DNA from: PALSA-911 sp963743035
GTDB taxonomy: Bacteria; Pseudomonadota; Alphaproteobacteria; Acetobacterales; Acetobacteraceae
Length of the DNA: 64,000 nucleotides
Direction: 5' to 3'
Assembly: GCA_963743035.1 (NCBI GenBank)
Contig: CAVUOB010000013.1
Coordinates: 62,001 to 126,000, forward strand
Shown piece after piece: positions 44,738 through 54,111 of the stretch (position 1 is the first letter of the stretch; each line of letters begins with the position of its first letter). The notes below the pieces were generated by a model. The model searched no databases, was not told where the DNA came from, and saw only the letters and a list, made by a program, of their open reading frames with translations. The translations under genes and the position numbers were made by a program.

Positions 44738-45799
44738 ATGAGCGCAGCCGAGGATCGCAGCGAAAACCTGCGGATGCTCCGCGACAGCGCGGCGGCGATC
44801 GCCCCGCGCACAGGAGACCTGAAACGTATCCGCGAACTGCGCTTCACGGAGCCGGGGTTCGACCGGGCCGTCTGGCGCGAGATCTGTGCCATGGGCTGGC
44901 CCGGCCTGCGCCTGTCCGAGGACAAGGGCGGCTCCGGCCTCGGGATGGCCGAGTTCTGCGCGCTGACCGAGGAACTCGGCGCCGCCCTGGTGCCGGAACC
45001 GCTGATCCCCGTGGCGATGGCGGCCTCGCTGCTGCCGGCGGACCAACTCTCGGCGGTGCTCGCCGGTGATCGGATCGTCATTCCGGCCTGGCAGGAGAAG
45101 CCGAACTCGATCGAACTCGGCGGCACCACGACCCTTTCCGGCGGCAAGCTGACCGGCAGGAAGATGTTCGTGCCGATGGCGGCCGGCGCGGATGCGTTCC
45201 TGGTCACCGTGCCCGGCGGACTGGCGCTGGTGGAGCGCGGCGCGCCCGGCGTGTCGCTGCACGTGGAGCAGACGCAGGATGGCGGGCATTTCGCCACGGT
45301 CAGCTTCGACGGCGCGCCGGCGGCCGCGATCGCCGGCGATGCGACGGAAGCTTTGGAGGAAGCCGCGCTCGCCGCCAGCGCCTATCTGCTGGGGGTGATG
45401 GACCGCGCCTTCGCCATGACGCTCGACTACATGAAGACCCGTCAGCAGTTCGGCCGCACGATCGGCAGCTTTCAGGCGTTGCAGCATCGCGCGGTGGATC
45501 TGAAGATCCAGGTCTCGCTGACCCGCGCCTCTGTCGAGGCCGCGGCGGTCTCGATGGACACGTCCACGATCCCGGCACTGCGCCGGTCCGCCGTTTCCCG
45601 CGCCAAGGCACGCGCGGCGGAAGCGGCGATGATCGTGACCAAGCAATGCATTCAGTTGAGCGGCGGCATCGGCTATACTGACGCGTATGACGTGGGACTG
45701 TTCCTGCGCAAGGCGATGGTGATGGCGCCGCTGTACGGACCGGCGGCGCTGCATCGCGCGCGCTACGCCCAGGTGACACCGGAGGACGACGATGAATGA
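44738..45799 (+). CDS. Acyl-CoA dehydrogenase (small subunit-like)
   Basis: A 353-residue acyl-CoA dehydrogenase family flavoprotein, shorter than the typical 380-400. Visible pieces include GWPGLRLSEDKGGSGLGMAEFCALTEELG (N-terminal helical domain) and, in the C-terminal domain, DYMKTRQQFGRTIGSFQALQHRAVDLK, the conserved FAD-contacting segment. Near the end LSGGIGYTDAYDVGLFLRKA replaces the typical YEGT region, with no glutamate in the usual place. It overlaps the next gene by 8 bp, suggesting a heteromeric enzyme such as those of FadE28-29 or PimCD type. Confidence 0.9.
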   Translation: MSAAEDRSENLRMLRDSAAAIAPRTGDLKRIRELRFTEPGFDRAVWREICAMGWPGLRLSEDKGGSGLGMAEFCALTEELGAALVPEPLIPVAMAASLLPADQLSAVLAGDRIVIPAWQEKPNSIELGGTTTLSGGKLTGRKMFVPMAAGADAFLVTVPGGLALVERGAPGVSLHVEQTQDGGHFATVSFDGAPAAAIAGDATEALEEAALAASAYLLGVMDRAFAMTLDYMKTRQQFGRTIGSFQALQHRAVDLKIQVSLTRASVEAAAVSMDTSTIPALRRSAVSRAKARAAEAAMIVTKQCIQLSGGIGYTDAYDVGLFLRKAMVMAPLYGPAALHRARYAQVTPEDDDE

Positions 45800-46967
45800 G
45801 ATTTCCCAGATCGGCGCGCCGGAAGACTACAACACGTTGGACGATGCCAGCTTCCGTCTGATGGTACGCCGCTGGGTGGAGGCGAACTACCCGCCGGAGA
45901 TCCGCAATCCGCCGAAGCGGCTGCACTGGGCCGAGAACAAGGTCTGGTACTTCAAGCTGGCGGAAAAGGGCTGGCTGGCTCCGGCCTGGCCGCGCGAATA
46001 CGGCGGCATGGGGCTGTCCTCGGCCAAGCAGCTAATCATGATCGAGGAGTTCGAGCGGCACGGCTGCGCGCGCACCAATGACCACGGCATCGTCATGGTC
46101 GGGCCGCTGCTGATCCAGCACGGCACGGAAGCGCAGAAGCGGCATTACCTGCCGAAGATCCTCTCGGGCGAGTACATTTGGTGCCAAGGCTACTCGGAAC
46201 CGAATGCCGGGTCCGACCTGGCCGCACTCCGTACCGAAGCGGTGTTGGACGGCGATGAGTACGTCATCAACGGCCAGAAGATCTGGACGACGCTGGCACA
46301 GGATGCCAATTGGATTTTTTGCCTCGTCCGCACCGACAAATCAGCCAAGAAGCAGGAAGGGATTTCGTTCCTGCTGATACCGATGGACACGCCGGGCATC
46401 ACCATCCGCCCGATCATCACCATCGATATGCATGACGAGTTCTGCGAGACCTTCTTCGACAATGTCCGCGTGCCCGCGGCCAACCTGGTCGGTCAGGTCA
46501 ACAAGGGCTGGACGATGGCGAAGGCGCTGCTCGGCTTCGAGCGCATCTTCATCGGCGCGCCGAAGCAGTCCCAGTACGCGCTCGCCCGATTGAAGCAGTT
46601 GGCCTCCCGCATGGGCGTCTGGGAAGATGTGGAGTTCCAGGAACGCTACACGCGTCTGCGCCTGGACCTTGCCGATCTGCGCGAGTTGCACGCGACCTAT
46701 GTGGATCTGGTGCGCCGCGGCGAGGCGCTGGGGCCCGATGTGTCGCAGCTGAAGATCTGGCAGACCGAGTTGTTCCAGCGCATCACTGAGCTCAGCCTGG
46801 AGATCGCCGCGGAGAACGGCGCGCTGCTGGAACCGATGGAAGGCAACCGGGAACTGCACCCGTCCGGCCTCTATCTGCAGGCCCGGCCGGCGACGATCTA
46901 TGGCGGATCGAACGAGATCCAACGCAACATCATCGCCAAGAACGTGTTGGAACTGCCGGACCGGTAG
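45792..46967 (+). CDS. Acyl-CoA dehydrogenase (large subunit-like)
   Basis: A 391-residue acyl-CoA dehydrogenase. It shows AWPREYGGMGLSSAKQLIMIEEFERHG, the substrate/FAD motif YSEPNAGSDLAALRT (about 135-149), WTTLAQDANWIFCLVRT, and the end segment IYGGSNEIQRNIIAKNVL. Classical enzymes have YEGT with catalytic glutamate; here glycine stands in that position, as in other two-subunit dehydrogenases where the base lies elsewhere. The overlap with the preceding gene supports a heteromer. Likely substrates are long or branched acyl-CoA, dicarboxyl-CoA or similar, but this is open. Confidence 0.92.
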   Translation: MNEISQIGAPEDYNTLDDASFRLMVRRWVEANYPPEIRNPPKRLHWAENKVWYFKLAEKGWLAPAWPREYGGMGLSSAKQLIMIEEFERHGCARTNDHGIVMVGPLLIQHGTEAQKRHYLPKILSGEYIWCQGYSEPNAGSDLAALRTEAVLDGDEYVINGQKIWTTLAQDANWIFCLVRTDKSAKKQEGISFLLIPMDTPGITIRPIITIDMHDEFCETFFDNVRVPAANLVGQVNKGWTMAKALLGFERIFIGAPKQSQYALARLKQLASRMGVWEDVEFQERYTRLRLDLADLRELHATYVDLVRRGEALGPDVSQLKIWQTELFQRITELSLEIAAENGALLEPMEGNRELHPSGLYLQARPATIYGGSNEIQRNIIAKNVLELPDR

Positions 46968-47134
46968 CTGTCGCTACCGCGGAGGCTGTGCCTGGCTGAT
47001 TCGTGCCGGCCTGATTTGTGATCAGCGAGGGCTGCAATCAGGCAAGCCCGAGCGCCGCTCATCTTCCTCTGGCTCGACCCAGGTGATTTCGGGCGGGCGG
47101 CAAGGTCTCGGGTAATGGCAGGCTGAGGTATCCC

Positions 47135-47158
47135 CCTGTCCGCCTCCCGGCGGACAGG
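47135..47158. terminator. 10-bp stem hairpin between convergent genes
   Basis: CCTGTCCGCC (47135-47144) and GGCGGACAGG (47149-47158) pair perfectly over a 4-base loop, 7 bp beyond the stop of the minus-strand exonuclease III gene and about 165 bp after the acyl-CoA dehydrogenase stop. No T-run on either side. Confidence 0.6.
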
Positions 47159-47164
47159 ATCCGG

Positions 47165-47968
47165 CTACAAGGCCAGTTCGACGCAGACGGGCACGTGGTC
47201 GGAAGCCTGCGTCCAGTCGCGGGCATCCTTCAGGATGGTCTGGCGGGTCAGCTTGCCCTGCAGATCCGGCGTGACCCAGATATGGTCCAGCCGCCGTCCG
47301 CGATCGGACAGGCGCCAGTCGCGGTTGCGATAGGACCACCAGGTGAACAGCTTTTCCTCCGGCGGCACGAAATGCCGGATGGCATCGACGAAGCCGGTGC
47401 GCTGCCAGGCGAGCAGGCCTTCGGTTTCCGGCGGGGTATGGCTGACCACATCCAGCAACTGCTTGTGGCTCCAGACGTCGTGTTCGAGTGGGGCGATGTT
47501 GAGGTCGCCGACGATCACGCTGCGCCGAAGGTTGCCGCGGCCGGAGAACCACCTGGTGGCTTCCGCCACGAAATCCAGCTTGTGGCCGAATTTGACGTTC
47601 ACCTCCCGGTCCGGGACGTCGCCGCCGGCGGGGACATAGAAATTATGCAGCTCGACCGGGCCGCCCTTGGCGTCGATCACGACGCCGATGTGGCGGGAAT
47701 CGGTCTTGCCGCACCAGTCGGGCGTGTCGTCCTGGGTCACGATCGGCAGGCGGGAGAAGATCGCCACGCCGTTATAGCCTTTCATGCCGCGATAGGCGGC
47801 GTAGGGGTAGCCGAGCTCGGCCGGCGCCTGCTTCGGAAACAGGTCGTCCGGGACCTTGGTTTCCTGCAGGCAGATCACGTCCGGCTCCAGTGCGGCGATC
47901 AATTCCGGCAGGCGCGGCAGGCGCAGGCGCAGCGAGTTGATATTCCAGGTGGCGATCCGCAGGGTCAT
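47165..47968 (-). CDS. xth: Exodeoxyribonuclease III (Xth, AP endonuclease)
   Basis: A 267-residue endonuclease/exonuclease/phosphatase-fold enzyme for base excision repair. LRIATWNINSLRLRLPRL holds the metal-binding asparagine. LEPDVICLQETKVPDDLFP has the catalytic E (about 35). VIVGDLNIAPLEHDVW holds the DxN motif, WSYRNRDWRLSDRGRRLDHIWVT the conserved D-H region, and ASDHVPVCVEL the terminal SDH. Complete. The start at 47968 is 13 bp from the FAH-family gene's stop, so both are likely one transcript. Confidence 0.95.
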   Translation of the reverse strand: MTLRIATWNINSLRLRLPRLPELIAALEPDVICLQETKVPDDLFPKQAPAELGYPYAAYRGMKGYNGVAIFSRLPIVTQDDTPDWCGKTDSRHIGVVIDAKGGPVELHNFYVPAGGDVPDREVNVKFGHKLDFVAEATRWFSGRGNLRRSVIVGDLNIAPLEHDVWSHKQLLDVVSHTPPETEGLLAWQRTGFVDAIRHFVPPEEKLFTWWSYRNRDWRLSDRGRRLDHIWVTPDLQGKLTRQTILKDARDWTQASDHVPVCVELAL

Positions 47969-47981
47969 CGAAGGATTCCGG

Positions 47982-48668
47982 TCAGACGATCCGCGTGCGC
48001 AGGCTGCCCACGCCTTCGACGCGGCCTTCCAGCACGTCGCCGCGCACCACCGCGGCCACGCCCTCGGGCGTGCCGGTGAAGATCAGGTCGCCGGGCGCCA
48101 GGCGCACCAGGCGGGAGAGGTAGGCGATGGTCTCGGGGATGTTCCAGATCATCTTTGACAGGTCGGAGGTCTGACGCACCGTGCCGTTGACCTTCAATTC
48201 GATCAGCCCCTTGTCGGGATGGCCAATCTTCGCCGCCGGCACGATGTCGCCGATCGGGGCGGAATGGTCGAAGCCCTTGCCCATGTCCCAGGGGCGGCCG
48301 GCCTTGCGCGCGACGTTCTGCACGTCGCGCCGGGTCATATCCAGGCCGACGGCATAGCCCCAGACATGCTGCAGCGCATCCTGCTCGGAGATGTCGACGC
48401 CGCCAGTGCCGAGCGCGACGACCAGCTCCATTTCGTGGTGCAGATCCTCCGACGCCGGCGGGTAGGGCATGTCGGCATTACCGGTCAGCAATGTGTCGGC
48501 CGGTTTCATGAAGAAGAACGGCGGTTCCCGGTTCGGGTCGCCGCCCATCTCGCGGGCGTGCTCGGCGTAGTTGCGCCCGACGCAGAACACCCGGCGGACC
48601 GGAAAGGCGCCGCCGCCGGCGACCGGTACGGAGACGATGGCGGGCGGGGCGATCACGTAATCGGTCAT
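47982..48668 (-). CDS. Fumarylacetoacetate hydrolase family protein
   Basis: A 228-residue FAH-fold protein. VFCVGRNYAEHAREMGGDPNREPPFFFMKPADTL and PYPPASEDLHHEMELVVALG carry the metal ligands (E in DLHHEMELV), followed by YAVGLDMTRRDVQNVARKAGRPWDMGKGFDHSAPIGDI and LVRLAPGDLIFTGTPEGVAAV. The family includes fumarylpyruvate hydrolases, acylpyruvases and oxaloacetate decarboxylases, so the specific reaction is open. It is upstream of xth on the same strand. Confidence 0.92.
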   Translation of the reverse strand: MTDYVIAPPAIVSVPVAGGGAFPVRRVFCVGRNYAEHAREMGGDPNREPPFFFMKPADTLLTGNADMPYPPASEDLHHEMELVVALGTGGVDISEQDALQHVWGYAVGLDMTRRDVQNVARKAGRPWDMGKGFDHSAPIGDIVPAAKIGHPDKGLIELKVNGTVRQTSDLSKMIWNIPETIAYLSRLVRLAPGDLIFTGTPEGVAAVVRGDVLEGRVEGVGSLRTRIV

Positions 48669-48754
48669 TGCGGCGGATTCCTGCGCTGAAGGAAAGGTTG
48701 ACTGACCATAACGGGGCCGCCGCCAGGCGGAAAGCGGGCACGGCCGCGGCGGGG

Positions 48755-50419
48755 TCAGGCCTCGCGGTAGGACAGCAGCATCAGGCCGACGAGAAGGAAG
48801 CAGATCGGCCAGACCCAGCCGGCGATGCGGTTGCCCGGCGGATCCAGCCGCAGCTCCAGCCAGCGCGCCAGGCCCGCGGCGATGCCGGCGAGCGCGAGCG
48901 GCGTGTGCGTCAGCTCGATGAGCAGCTGTTCCTTGATGTTGGCGATCGCGTGGCTATGCGTCAGCAGCAGGATGCCGCCGATCGTGCAGAGCAGCGGGAA
49001 CACCAGCGGCGCCCAGCGATTCCGCCAGCCGCCGGCGCGGACGCGCCATTCGAACCAGGCGAAGGCCACGATCAGCACCACGAAGACGCGGTGCTGCAGT
49101 ACCTCCACGTCGCGGAAGCTCTCGAAGAAGCCGACCGAGCCGAGCGGCCAGGTCTCGGGGTCGGAGCGGAAGAACAGGAAGCCCGCCAGGCCCAGGAACA
49201 CCAGCGGCCAGTGCCGCGCGATGCGCAATCCGGCCTGGTTGAGCAGCGCCAGCACGGCGATCGCCAGCACGAACAGCCCGGACCAATGGTGATTGTATTC
49301 CGACCAGGCGATATCGGCGGCGTTGCGCGGCTGCAGGATGCCGGAGCCGGGTATCGTCGCGGGCGATGGTGCGGCGCGATGGGCGGCGGCCTCCGCGTCC
49401 AGCTTGGCCTGCAATTGCGGCAGGGCCAGGCTGTCGAATTCCGGCGAGCTCAGGCGCGGGATCACGGGCGTGTTGCGCTCGATGATTTCCGGGATCGTGA
49501 CGCGATCCTGCGTCAGGTCCACCGCGGGGGGGACGGAGGTCAGCGATGCGGCGGCGAAGAAGATCGCCACGCCGACGCCGATTTCCACTTCTGCGAAGCG
49601 CTTCAGCCGGTTCACCGGGGTTGCCGGGTTCCGCCGCAGCCGCTCCACCAGCCGGAAATTGCCCAGGCCCAGCAGCAGCAGGGAGAGGAACATCACGATC
49701 TTGGCGCCGACCATGACGCCATAGGCGGTCCCGTAGAAGCCCTGCCAGTCGCCGATATACATCACGCTCATGGTCACGCCGCTGACCAGGATGCAGGCGA
49801 CGCCGACCATGGACATGCGGGAGAACCGGGCGCCGATGGCGCGGAAGGAGCGCCCGTCATTCACCATGGAAAGGGCCAACAGGAAGCTCGGGATTCCGCC
49901 GATCCAGAGCGCCGCGCCCAGCTGGTGCAGCCCCGCGACAAGCAGCAGCACCTCCCGCCCGTCAAGGCGCGCCGCGGCGTGCGTGGTCAGTGTTGCCGCG
50001 GCCAGTTCCAACAATCCGAGGCCGAGCAGCGCGGCGCCGGGCGTTCCCGGCGGCGATCGGGTGCCGCGGGCGAACAGCGCGATGGCGATCGCCAGCGCGG
50101 CGGCGATCTTCACCAGCTCGGCGCTGAAGAAGCTCGCCCCGGCCACCTCCCCGACCGTGAGGTCGACGGTGCCGACCAGCACCGCGGTCTGCATCGCCAG
50201 CGAGGCCGCCTCGCACAGGATCAGCGCCACCGCGCTCCAGGCGGCGATCCGGGCCGTGCCGGCCTGGATGCCGGTGCCGGCCATGCCGAGGCCGGCACCG
50301 AGCGGACGGGCGAGAAAGACCAGGAACAGTAACCCGCCCAGCATCGTCGACTGCGCGGTGATGGTCAGGCCGTGCAGGACGATGGACAGGTAGCCGAACA
50401 GGTCGATCAGCAGGGACAC
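48755..50419 (-). CDS. copD: CopD family copper resistance membrane protein (extended)
   Basis: About 554 residues from GTG 50419, which lies 4 bp after the copC stop; the open frame runs further upstream through copC. A CopD-like domain (about 1-300; GLHQLGAALWIGGIPSFLLAL and later GTAYGVMVGAKIVMFLSLLLLGLGNFRLVERLRRN) has histidines in the helices. After a soluble loop (about 315-385) come a further set of about six helices with SHAIANIKEQLLIELTHTPLALAGI. This longer form is known from alphaproteobacterial CopCD pairs. It takes copper across the inner membrane with CopC. Confidence 0.85.
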   Translation of the reverse strand: MSLLIDLFGYLSIVLHGLTITAQSTMLGGLLFLVFLARPLGAGLGMAGTGIQAGTARIAAWSAVALILCEAASLAMQTAVLVGTVDLTVGEVAGASFFSAELVKIAAALAIAIALFARGTRSPPGTPGAALLGLGLLELAAATLTTHAAARLDGREVLLLVAGLHQLGAALWIGGIPSFLLALSMVNDGRSFRAIGARFSRMSMVGVACILVSGVTMSVMYIGDWQGFYGTAYGVMVGAKIVMFLSLLLLGLGNFRLVERLRRNPATPVNRLKRFAEVEIGVGVAIFFAAASLTSVPPAVDLTQDRVTIPEIIERNTPVIPRLSSPEFDSLALPQLQAKLDAEAAAHRAAPSPATIPGSGILQPRNAADIAWSEYNHHWSGLFVLAIAVLALLNQAGLRIARHWPLVFLGLAGFLFFRSDPETWPLGSVGFFESFRDVEVLQHRVFVVLIVAFAWFEWRVRAGGWRNRWAPLVFPLLCTIGGILLLTHSHAIANIKEQLLIELTHTPLALAGIAAGLARWLELRLDPPGNRIAGWVWPICFLLVGLMLLSYREA

Positions 50420-50423
50420 GCCG

Positions 50424-50900
50424 TCAGTTCCCCTTGACCGTCGCCGGGGGAGGCGACGAGGCCGGAAGCACGGTAAAGGGGACGTCCCCGCGGGTGATGT
50501 GACCATCCACCGCCAACACTTGCCAGTGTACGGTAAAGGCGCCGGGGATCAGCTCGGCATGGCTCGCCAGCACCTCGTCATCGGTGTCCGGGTCGATCTT
50601 CAGCACGGTTTCGCTGCGGTCCGGCCAGATCAGGGTCAGGCGGGAGCGGGCATGGTCGATGCGGCTGTTGAAGCGGAACTCCAGCGCCGCCGATCCCGCC
50701 TGCAGACTGCCGCCCGTGGGCGGGCGGCTGGTCAGCAGGATCGCATGCGCCTGGGCGGCGACTGGGGACAGGCCGAAAGCGAGCAGCCCCAGCAGGGCAA
50801 GCCGCCGTGAGAGGTGATGAATTGGCAAGGTCAGCTCCGAGGCCAGAAGAGCGCCCAGAAGAGCGCGAGGCAAAAAAAGCGCGGGCATGAAGCGCGGCAT
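50424..50900 (-). CDS. copC: CopC domain periplasmic copper-binding protein
   Basis: About 158 residues in the open frame. The likely real start is TTG 50828, behind GGAGC, giving a signal peptide that ends VAAQA and a mature N-terminus HAILLTSRPPTGG. The N-terminal histidine, with its His-x-x-Leu context, is the copper ligand of CopC proteins. LEFRFNSRIDHARSRLTL and GAFTVHWQVLAVDGHITRGDVPFTV complete the beta-barrel. The final H-x-x-x-G-x-x-x-F motif is intact. It is immediately upstream of copD, as in copper uptake/tolerance pairs. Confidence 0.9.
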   Translation of the reverse strand: MPRFMPALFLPRALLGALLASELTLPIHHLSRRLALLGLLAFGLSPVAAQAHAILLTSRPPTGGSLQAGSAALEFRFNSRIDHARSRLTLIWPDRSETVLKIDPDTDDEVLASHAELIPGAFTVHWQVLAVDGHITRGDVPFTVLPASSPPPATVKGN

Positions 50901-51019
50901 CTAGCGCGCGAGGGGCCGTGCTGTCCAACTTTGGCCCCTGCTCCCCATCGGGGGATGTCCGCCCGCCATAGACGCGATGGCGCAAACCGGCTGTAGTCGG
51001 GGGAACCGCAACCACCTGT

Positions 51020-51524
51020 ATGGACCGCATGAGCCGCATACCGCCGGGCCGCCGCGCCGATTACCGCTACTTCCAGACCGTCACGACCCGCTGGAAGGAC
51101 AACGACATGCTCGGGCACGTGAACAATGTCGAGTACCTGTCCTTTTTTGATACCGGCCTGACCACGTTCGAGATGCGCCATGCCGGGATCGACCTGATCA
51201 ACGGCGCCATCCGCGTGGTGATGGCGGAGGTGAATTGCCGCTTTCACCGCTCGGTTTCGTTCCCGGATACGCTGACCGTCGGGTTGCGCGTCGCGCATGT
51301 CGGCAAGAGCTCGTTCAGCTACGATCTTGCGGTGTTCCGCGAGGACGAGGACATCGCCGCCGCCGAAGGCCGTTATATCCGCGTCCTGGTCGACACCGAT
51401 CAGCGACCGGTGGCGATACCCGAGCGAACTGCGCAACTGCCTGCAGGCCTATTCCCTGACCGGCTCCCCAACCGCGCCCCGGGCCGGCGAGCCGGCGGCG
51501 GCGATGCCTCATACAAACCAATAA
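51020..51524 (+). pseudogene. Acyl-CoA thioesterase (4HBT family) with a +1 frameshift near the C-terminus
   Basis: Residues about 1-134 form a complete hot-dog domain: VTTRWKDNDMLGHVNNVEYLSFFDTG has the catalytic aspartate, and FHRSVSFPDTLTVGLRV is the central strand pair. After RPVAIP the frame is lost at CCC 51419-51421. The expected SELRNCLQAYSLTG continues in the next frame and stops at 51524, 14 bp before the SDR gene. Without the extra C the protein is about 167 residues. In the sequence as given, the first frame would run on into the dehydrogenase gene to 51715. Confidence 0.85.
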
Positions 51525-51537
51525 AACGGAGGAAATC

Positions 51538-52320
51538 ATGGATCTCGGCATCAAGGGCAAGAAGGCGATCGTCTGTGCCGCCAGCAAGGGGCTCGGCCGT
51601 GCCTGCGCGATGTCGCTCGCGCGTGAGGGGGTGGAGCTGGTCATCACCGCCCGCACCCGGGAGACGCTGGAGGCAACCGCGGCCGAAATCCGCGCCGCCA
51701 CGGGCGCCAAGGTGACCGCGATCGCCGGCGACATCACCACCGACGCCGGCCGCGCCGCCGCGCTGGCCGCCTGCCCGGAGCCGGACATCCTGGTCAACAA
51801 CGCCGGGGGGCCGCCGCGTGGCGATTTCCGCGACTGGACCCGCGACGACTGGATCAAGGCGCTTGACGGCAACATGCTAACGCCGATCTTCCTGATCAAG
51901 GCGGTGGTGGACGGCATGATCGCGCGCAAGTTCGGCCGCATCGTGAACATCACCTCGGCCTCGGTGAAGTCGCCGATCCCCGAGCTCGGCATGAGCAACG
52001 GCGCGCGTGCCGGACTGACCGGCTTTGTCGGCGGTCTGGCCCGCCAGGTGGCGAAGCATAACGTGACCATCAATGGCCTGTTGCCCGGCCCGTTCCTCAC
52101 CGACCGGCTGCGCAGCGGCTTCGAAGAGGCGGCCAGGCGGTCCAACCGCCCGATCGACGAGGTGATCGCCGAGCGTTCGGCCAATACCCCGGCCGGGCGC
52201 GTCGGCGATCCGGCGGAATTCGGCGAAGCCTGCGCCTTCCTGTGCGCGGCCTCCTCGGGCTTCATCGTCGGGCAGAACCTGCTGCTGGATGGTGGCGGCT
52301 TCAACTCGACGATGGGGTGA
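51538..52320 (+). CDS. SDR family oxidoreductase, BKR-like, lacking the YxxxK dyad
   Basis: A 260-residue short-chain dehydrogenase. The nucleotide-binding motif is VCAASKGLGRACAMSLAREG (about 11-31), with the NNAGGPP motif at about 87-93 and a serine in NITSASVKSP. The catalytic Tyr-x-x-x-Lys is not present: after the serine the sequence reads ELGMSNGARAGLTGF, so asparagine and arginine occupy the two places. The same variant is known in the BKR-like SDR subgroup. The closing GQNLLLDGGGFNSTMG is typical. Start ATG 51538 after AACGGAGG. Confidence 0.92.
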   Translation: MDLGIKGKKAIVCAASKGLGRACAMSLAREGVELVITARTRETLEATAAEIRAATGAKVTAIAGDITTDAGRAAALAACPEPDILVNNAGGPPRGDFRDWTRDDWIKALDGNMLTPIFLIKAVVDGMIARKFGRIVNITSASVKSPIPELGMSNGARAGLTGFVGGLARQVAKHNVTINGLLPGPFLTDRLRSGFEEAARRSNRPIDEVIAERSANTPAGRVGDPAEFGEACAFLCAASSGFIVGQNLLLDGGGFNSTMG

Positions 52321-52433
52321 TCCTACCCCGCCAGGGGCGATAAACCGCGCAAACGCCGCACTCCGTTCTTGCTGCATCGCATCGCCTGCCTCTACGGTTG
52401 CATTCGAAATGGATCGAAACCGTAGGAGTAGGC

Positions 52434-53973
52434 ATGCGCACGCGTTTCCGGCTGGGCGGCGTTCTTCTGGCAGCGGTTCTGGCCGGTCCGCTCGCCGTCT
52501 CTCTGGCCGCCCCCGCCATGGCCCAGAAATCCGCGGACACGCTGCGGGTGACCTGGCGCGACGCGATCCCCAATGTCGATCCCTATTACAATCAGCTGCG
52601 CAGCGGCATCATCCTGGCGCATCAGGCCTGGGACTACCTGGTCTACCGCGATCCCGAGACCTTGCGGATCAAGCCGCTGCTCGCGGAGTCCTATAAATGG
52701 GTGGACGACACCACGATCGACTTCACGCTGCGGCCGAACGTCACCTTCCATAACGGCGACAAGTTCACCGCCGACGACGTGGTGTACACGATCAATACCG
52801 TGATCAAGGACAAGCAGGTCTCGGTGCCCAGCAACTTCCTGTATCTGGCCGGGGCGGAAAAGATCGACGACCTGCATGTGCGGGTGAAGCTGACGCGGAT
52901 CTTCCCGGCGGCGCTGGAATACATGGCGATGACCCTGCCGATCTGGCCGAAAGCCTATCGCGAACGGGTCGGGGCGGACGAATACGCCAGGCATCCGGTC
53001 GGCGCCGGCCCCTACAAGATCACCAAGGTGGACGGCACCACCGAGATCGATCTGGAACGCTATGACGGCTACTACGCCGACAGCCCCAAGGGCATTCCGG
53101 CGATCAAGTACCTCGTCATTCATGAGGTGCCGGACGCCGCGACCGAGATGGCCGAGCTGCTGGGCGGACGGGCGGACTGGATCTGGAAGTTCAGCCCGGA
53201 CCAGTACGACGCTGTCAGCCGGATGCCGACGCTGCAGGCGATGCGGTCGGAGTCGATGCGGATCTCCTACCTGGGCCCGGACGCCGCCGGGCGAACCGGC
53301 GCCGGCAACCCGCTGACCAATGTGAAGGCGCGCCAGGCGCTGATCATGGCGATCGATCGCGCGACGATGGCCAGGCAGCTCGTGCAGGGCGACAGCCGGC
53401 CGCTGGACGCGCCCTGCTACCCGACCCAGTTCGGCTGCGATTCGACGGTCGCGGTGAAATACCCGTACGATCCGGCGAAGGCCAAGGCGCTGCTGGTCGA
53501 GGCCGGCTATCCCGAACGGGTTCGACACCGAGATCGTCACCTATGAGCTGTCACAGTGGTCCGGCGCGATCCAGGCCTATCTGAAAGCGGTCGGCATCAA
53601 TGCCAGGATCACCAGCCTGCAGGTCGGCGCGCAGATCCAGCGCGTGCAGGAAGGCAAGGCGCCGATCGACGAGGGGAACTGGGGCAGCTTTTCGATCAAC
53701 GACGTCTCCGCGATCCTGCCGCAATACTTCACCGGCGGCCCCGCGGACCAGACCCGCGACCCCGAGGTGAAGCGCCTGGTGGAGGCGGGCGGCAGCACCA
53801 CCGACCCGGACCAGCGGCGGAAGAACTACAGCGAGGCGATCCAGTTGATCACCGCCAACGCCTACTGGGTTCCGATGTTCACCCAAACCATAACCTACGG
53901 CATGTCCAAGCAGCTGAACTTCAAGCCGTTCCCGGATGAACTACCGCGCTTCTACCTTTCCAGCTGGAAGTAG
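52434..53973 (+). pseudogene. Oligopeptide-type ABC transporter substrate-binding protein (family 5) with a +1 frameshift
   Basis: Begins at ATG 52434, behind AGGAG, with signal peptide ending PAMA. SBP_bac_5 sequence follows: VTWRDAIPNVDPYYNQL, LLAESYKWVDDTTIDFTLRPNVTFHNGDKFTADDVVYT, FPIWPKAY-like LPIWPKAYRERVG, VGAGPYKI. At AGYP the frame breaks at CCC 53511-53513. The following NGFDTEIVTYELSQWSGAIQAYLKAVGINARI and the C-terminus to YLSSWK are in the next frame, to 53973. One base less restores about 513 residues. No permease or ATPase genes are adjacent, so it would act with components encoded elsewhere. Confidence 0.88.
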
Positions 53974-53993
53974 ACGATGCCAGATGGCGCATG

Positions 53994-54019
53994 ATTCCAG
54001 GGGCTTGCGCCCCTGGAAT
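53994..54019 (+). terminator. Strong hairpin (11-bp stem, TTGC loop) after the binding-protein gene
   Basis: ATTCCAGGGGC (53994-54004) and GCCCCTGGAAT (54009-54019) pair completely over TTGC, followed by TGTTGCGTTG. It is 20 bp after the stop of the binding protein and 93 bp before the end of the convergent FMN-binding gene. The best intrinsic-terminator-like structure in the window. Confidence 0.75.
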
Positions 54020-54111
54020 TGTTGCGTTGCTCCAGGCCTTTGTTTTAGCGAGCAATTCCATCGCTCGGTTGAAGCAACCTCAAGCGATATTGCTCCAGGC
54101 GGGCTCCGGCA

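Noticed and set aside
51020..51715. A thioesterase of 231 residues
   Set aside because: The last 95 residues are the shadow frame of the dehydrogenase gene. The family C-terminus is in the next frame, ending at 51524.
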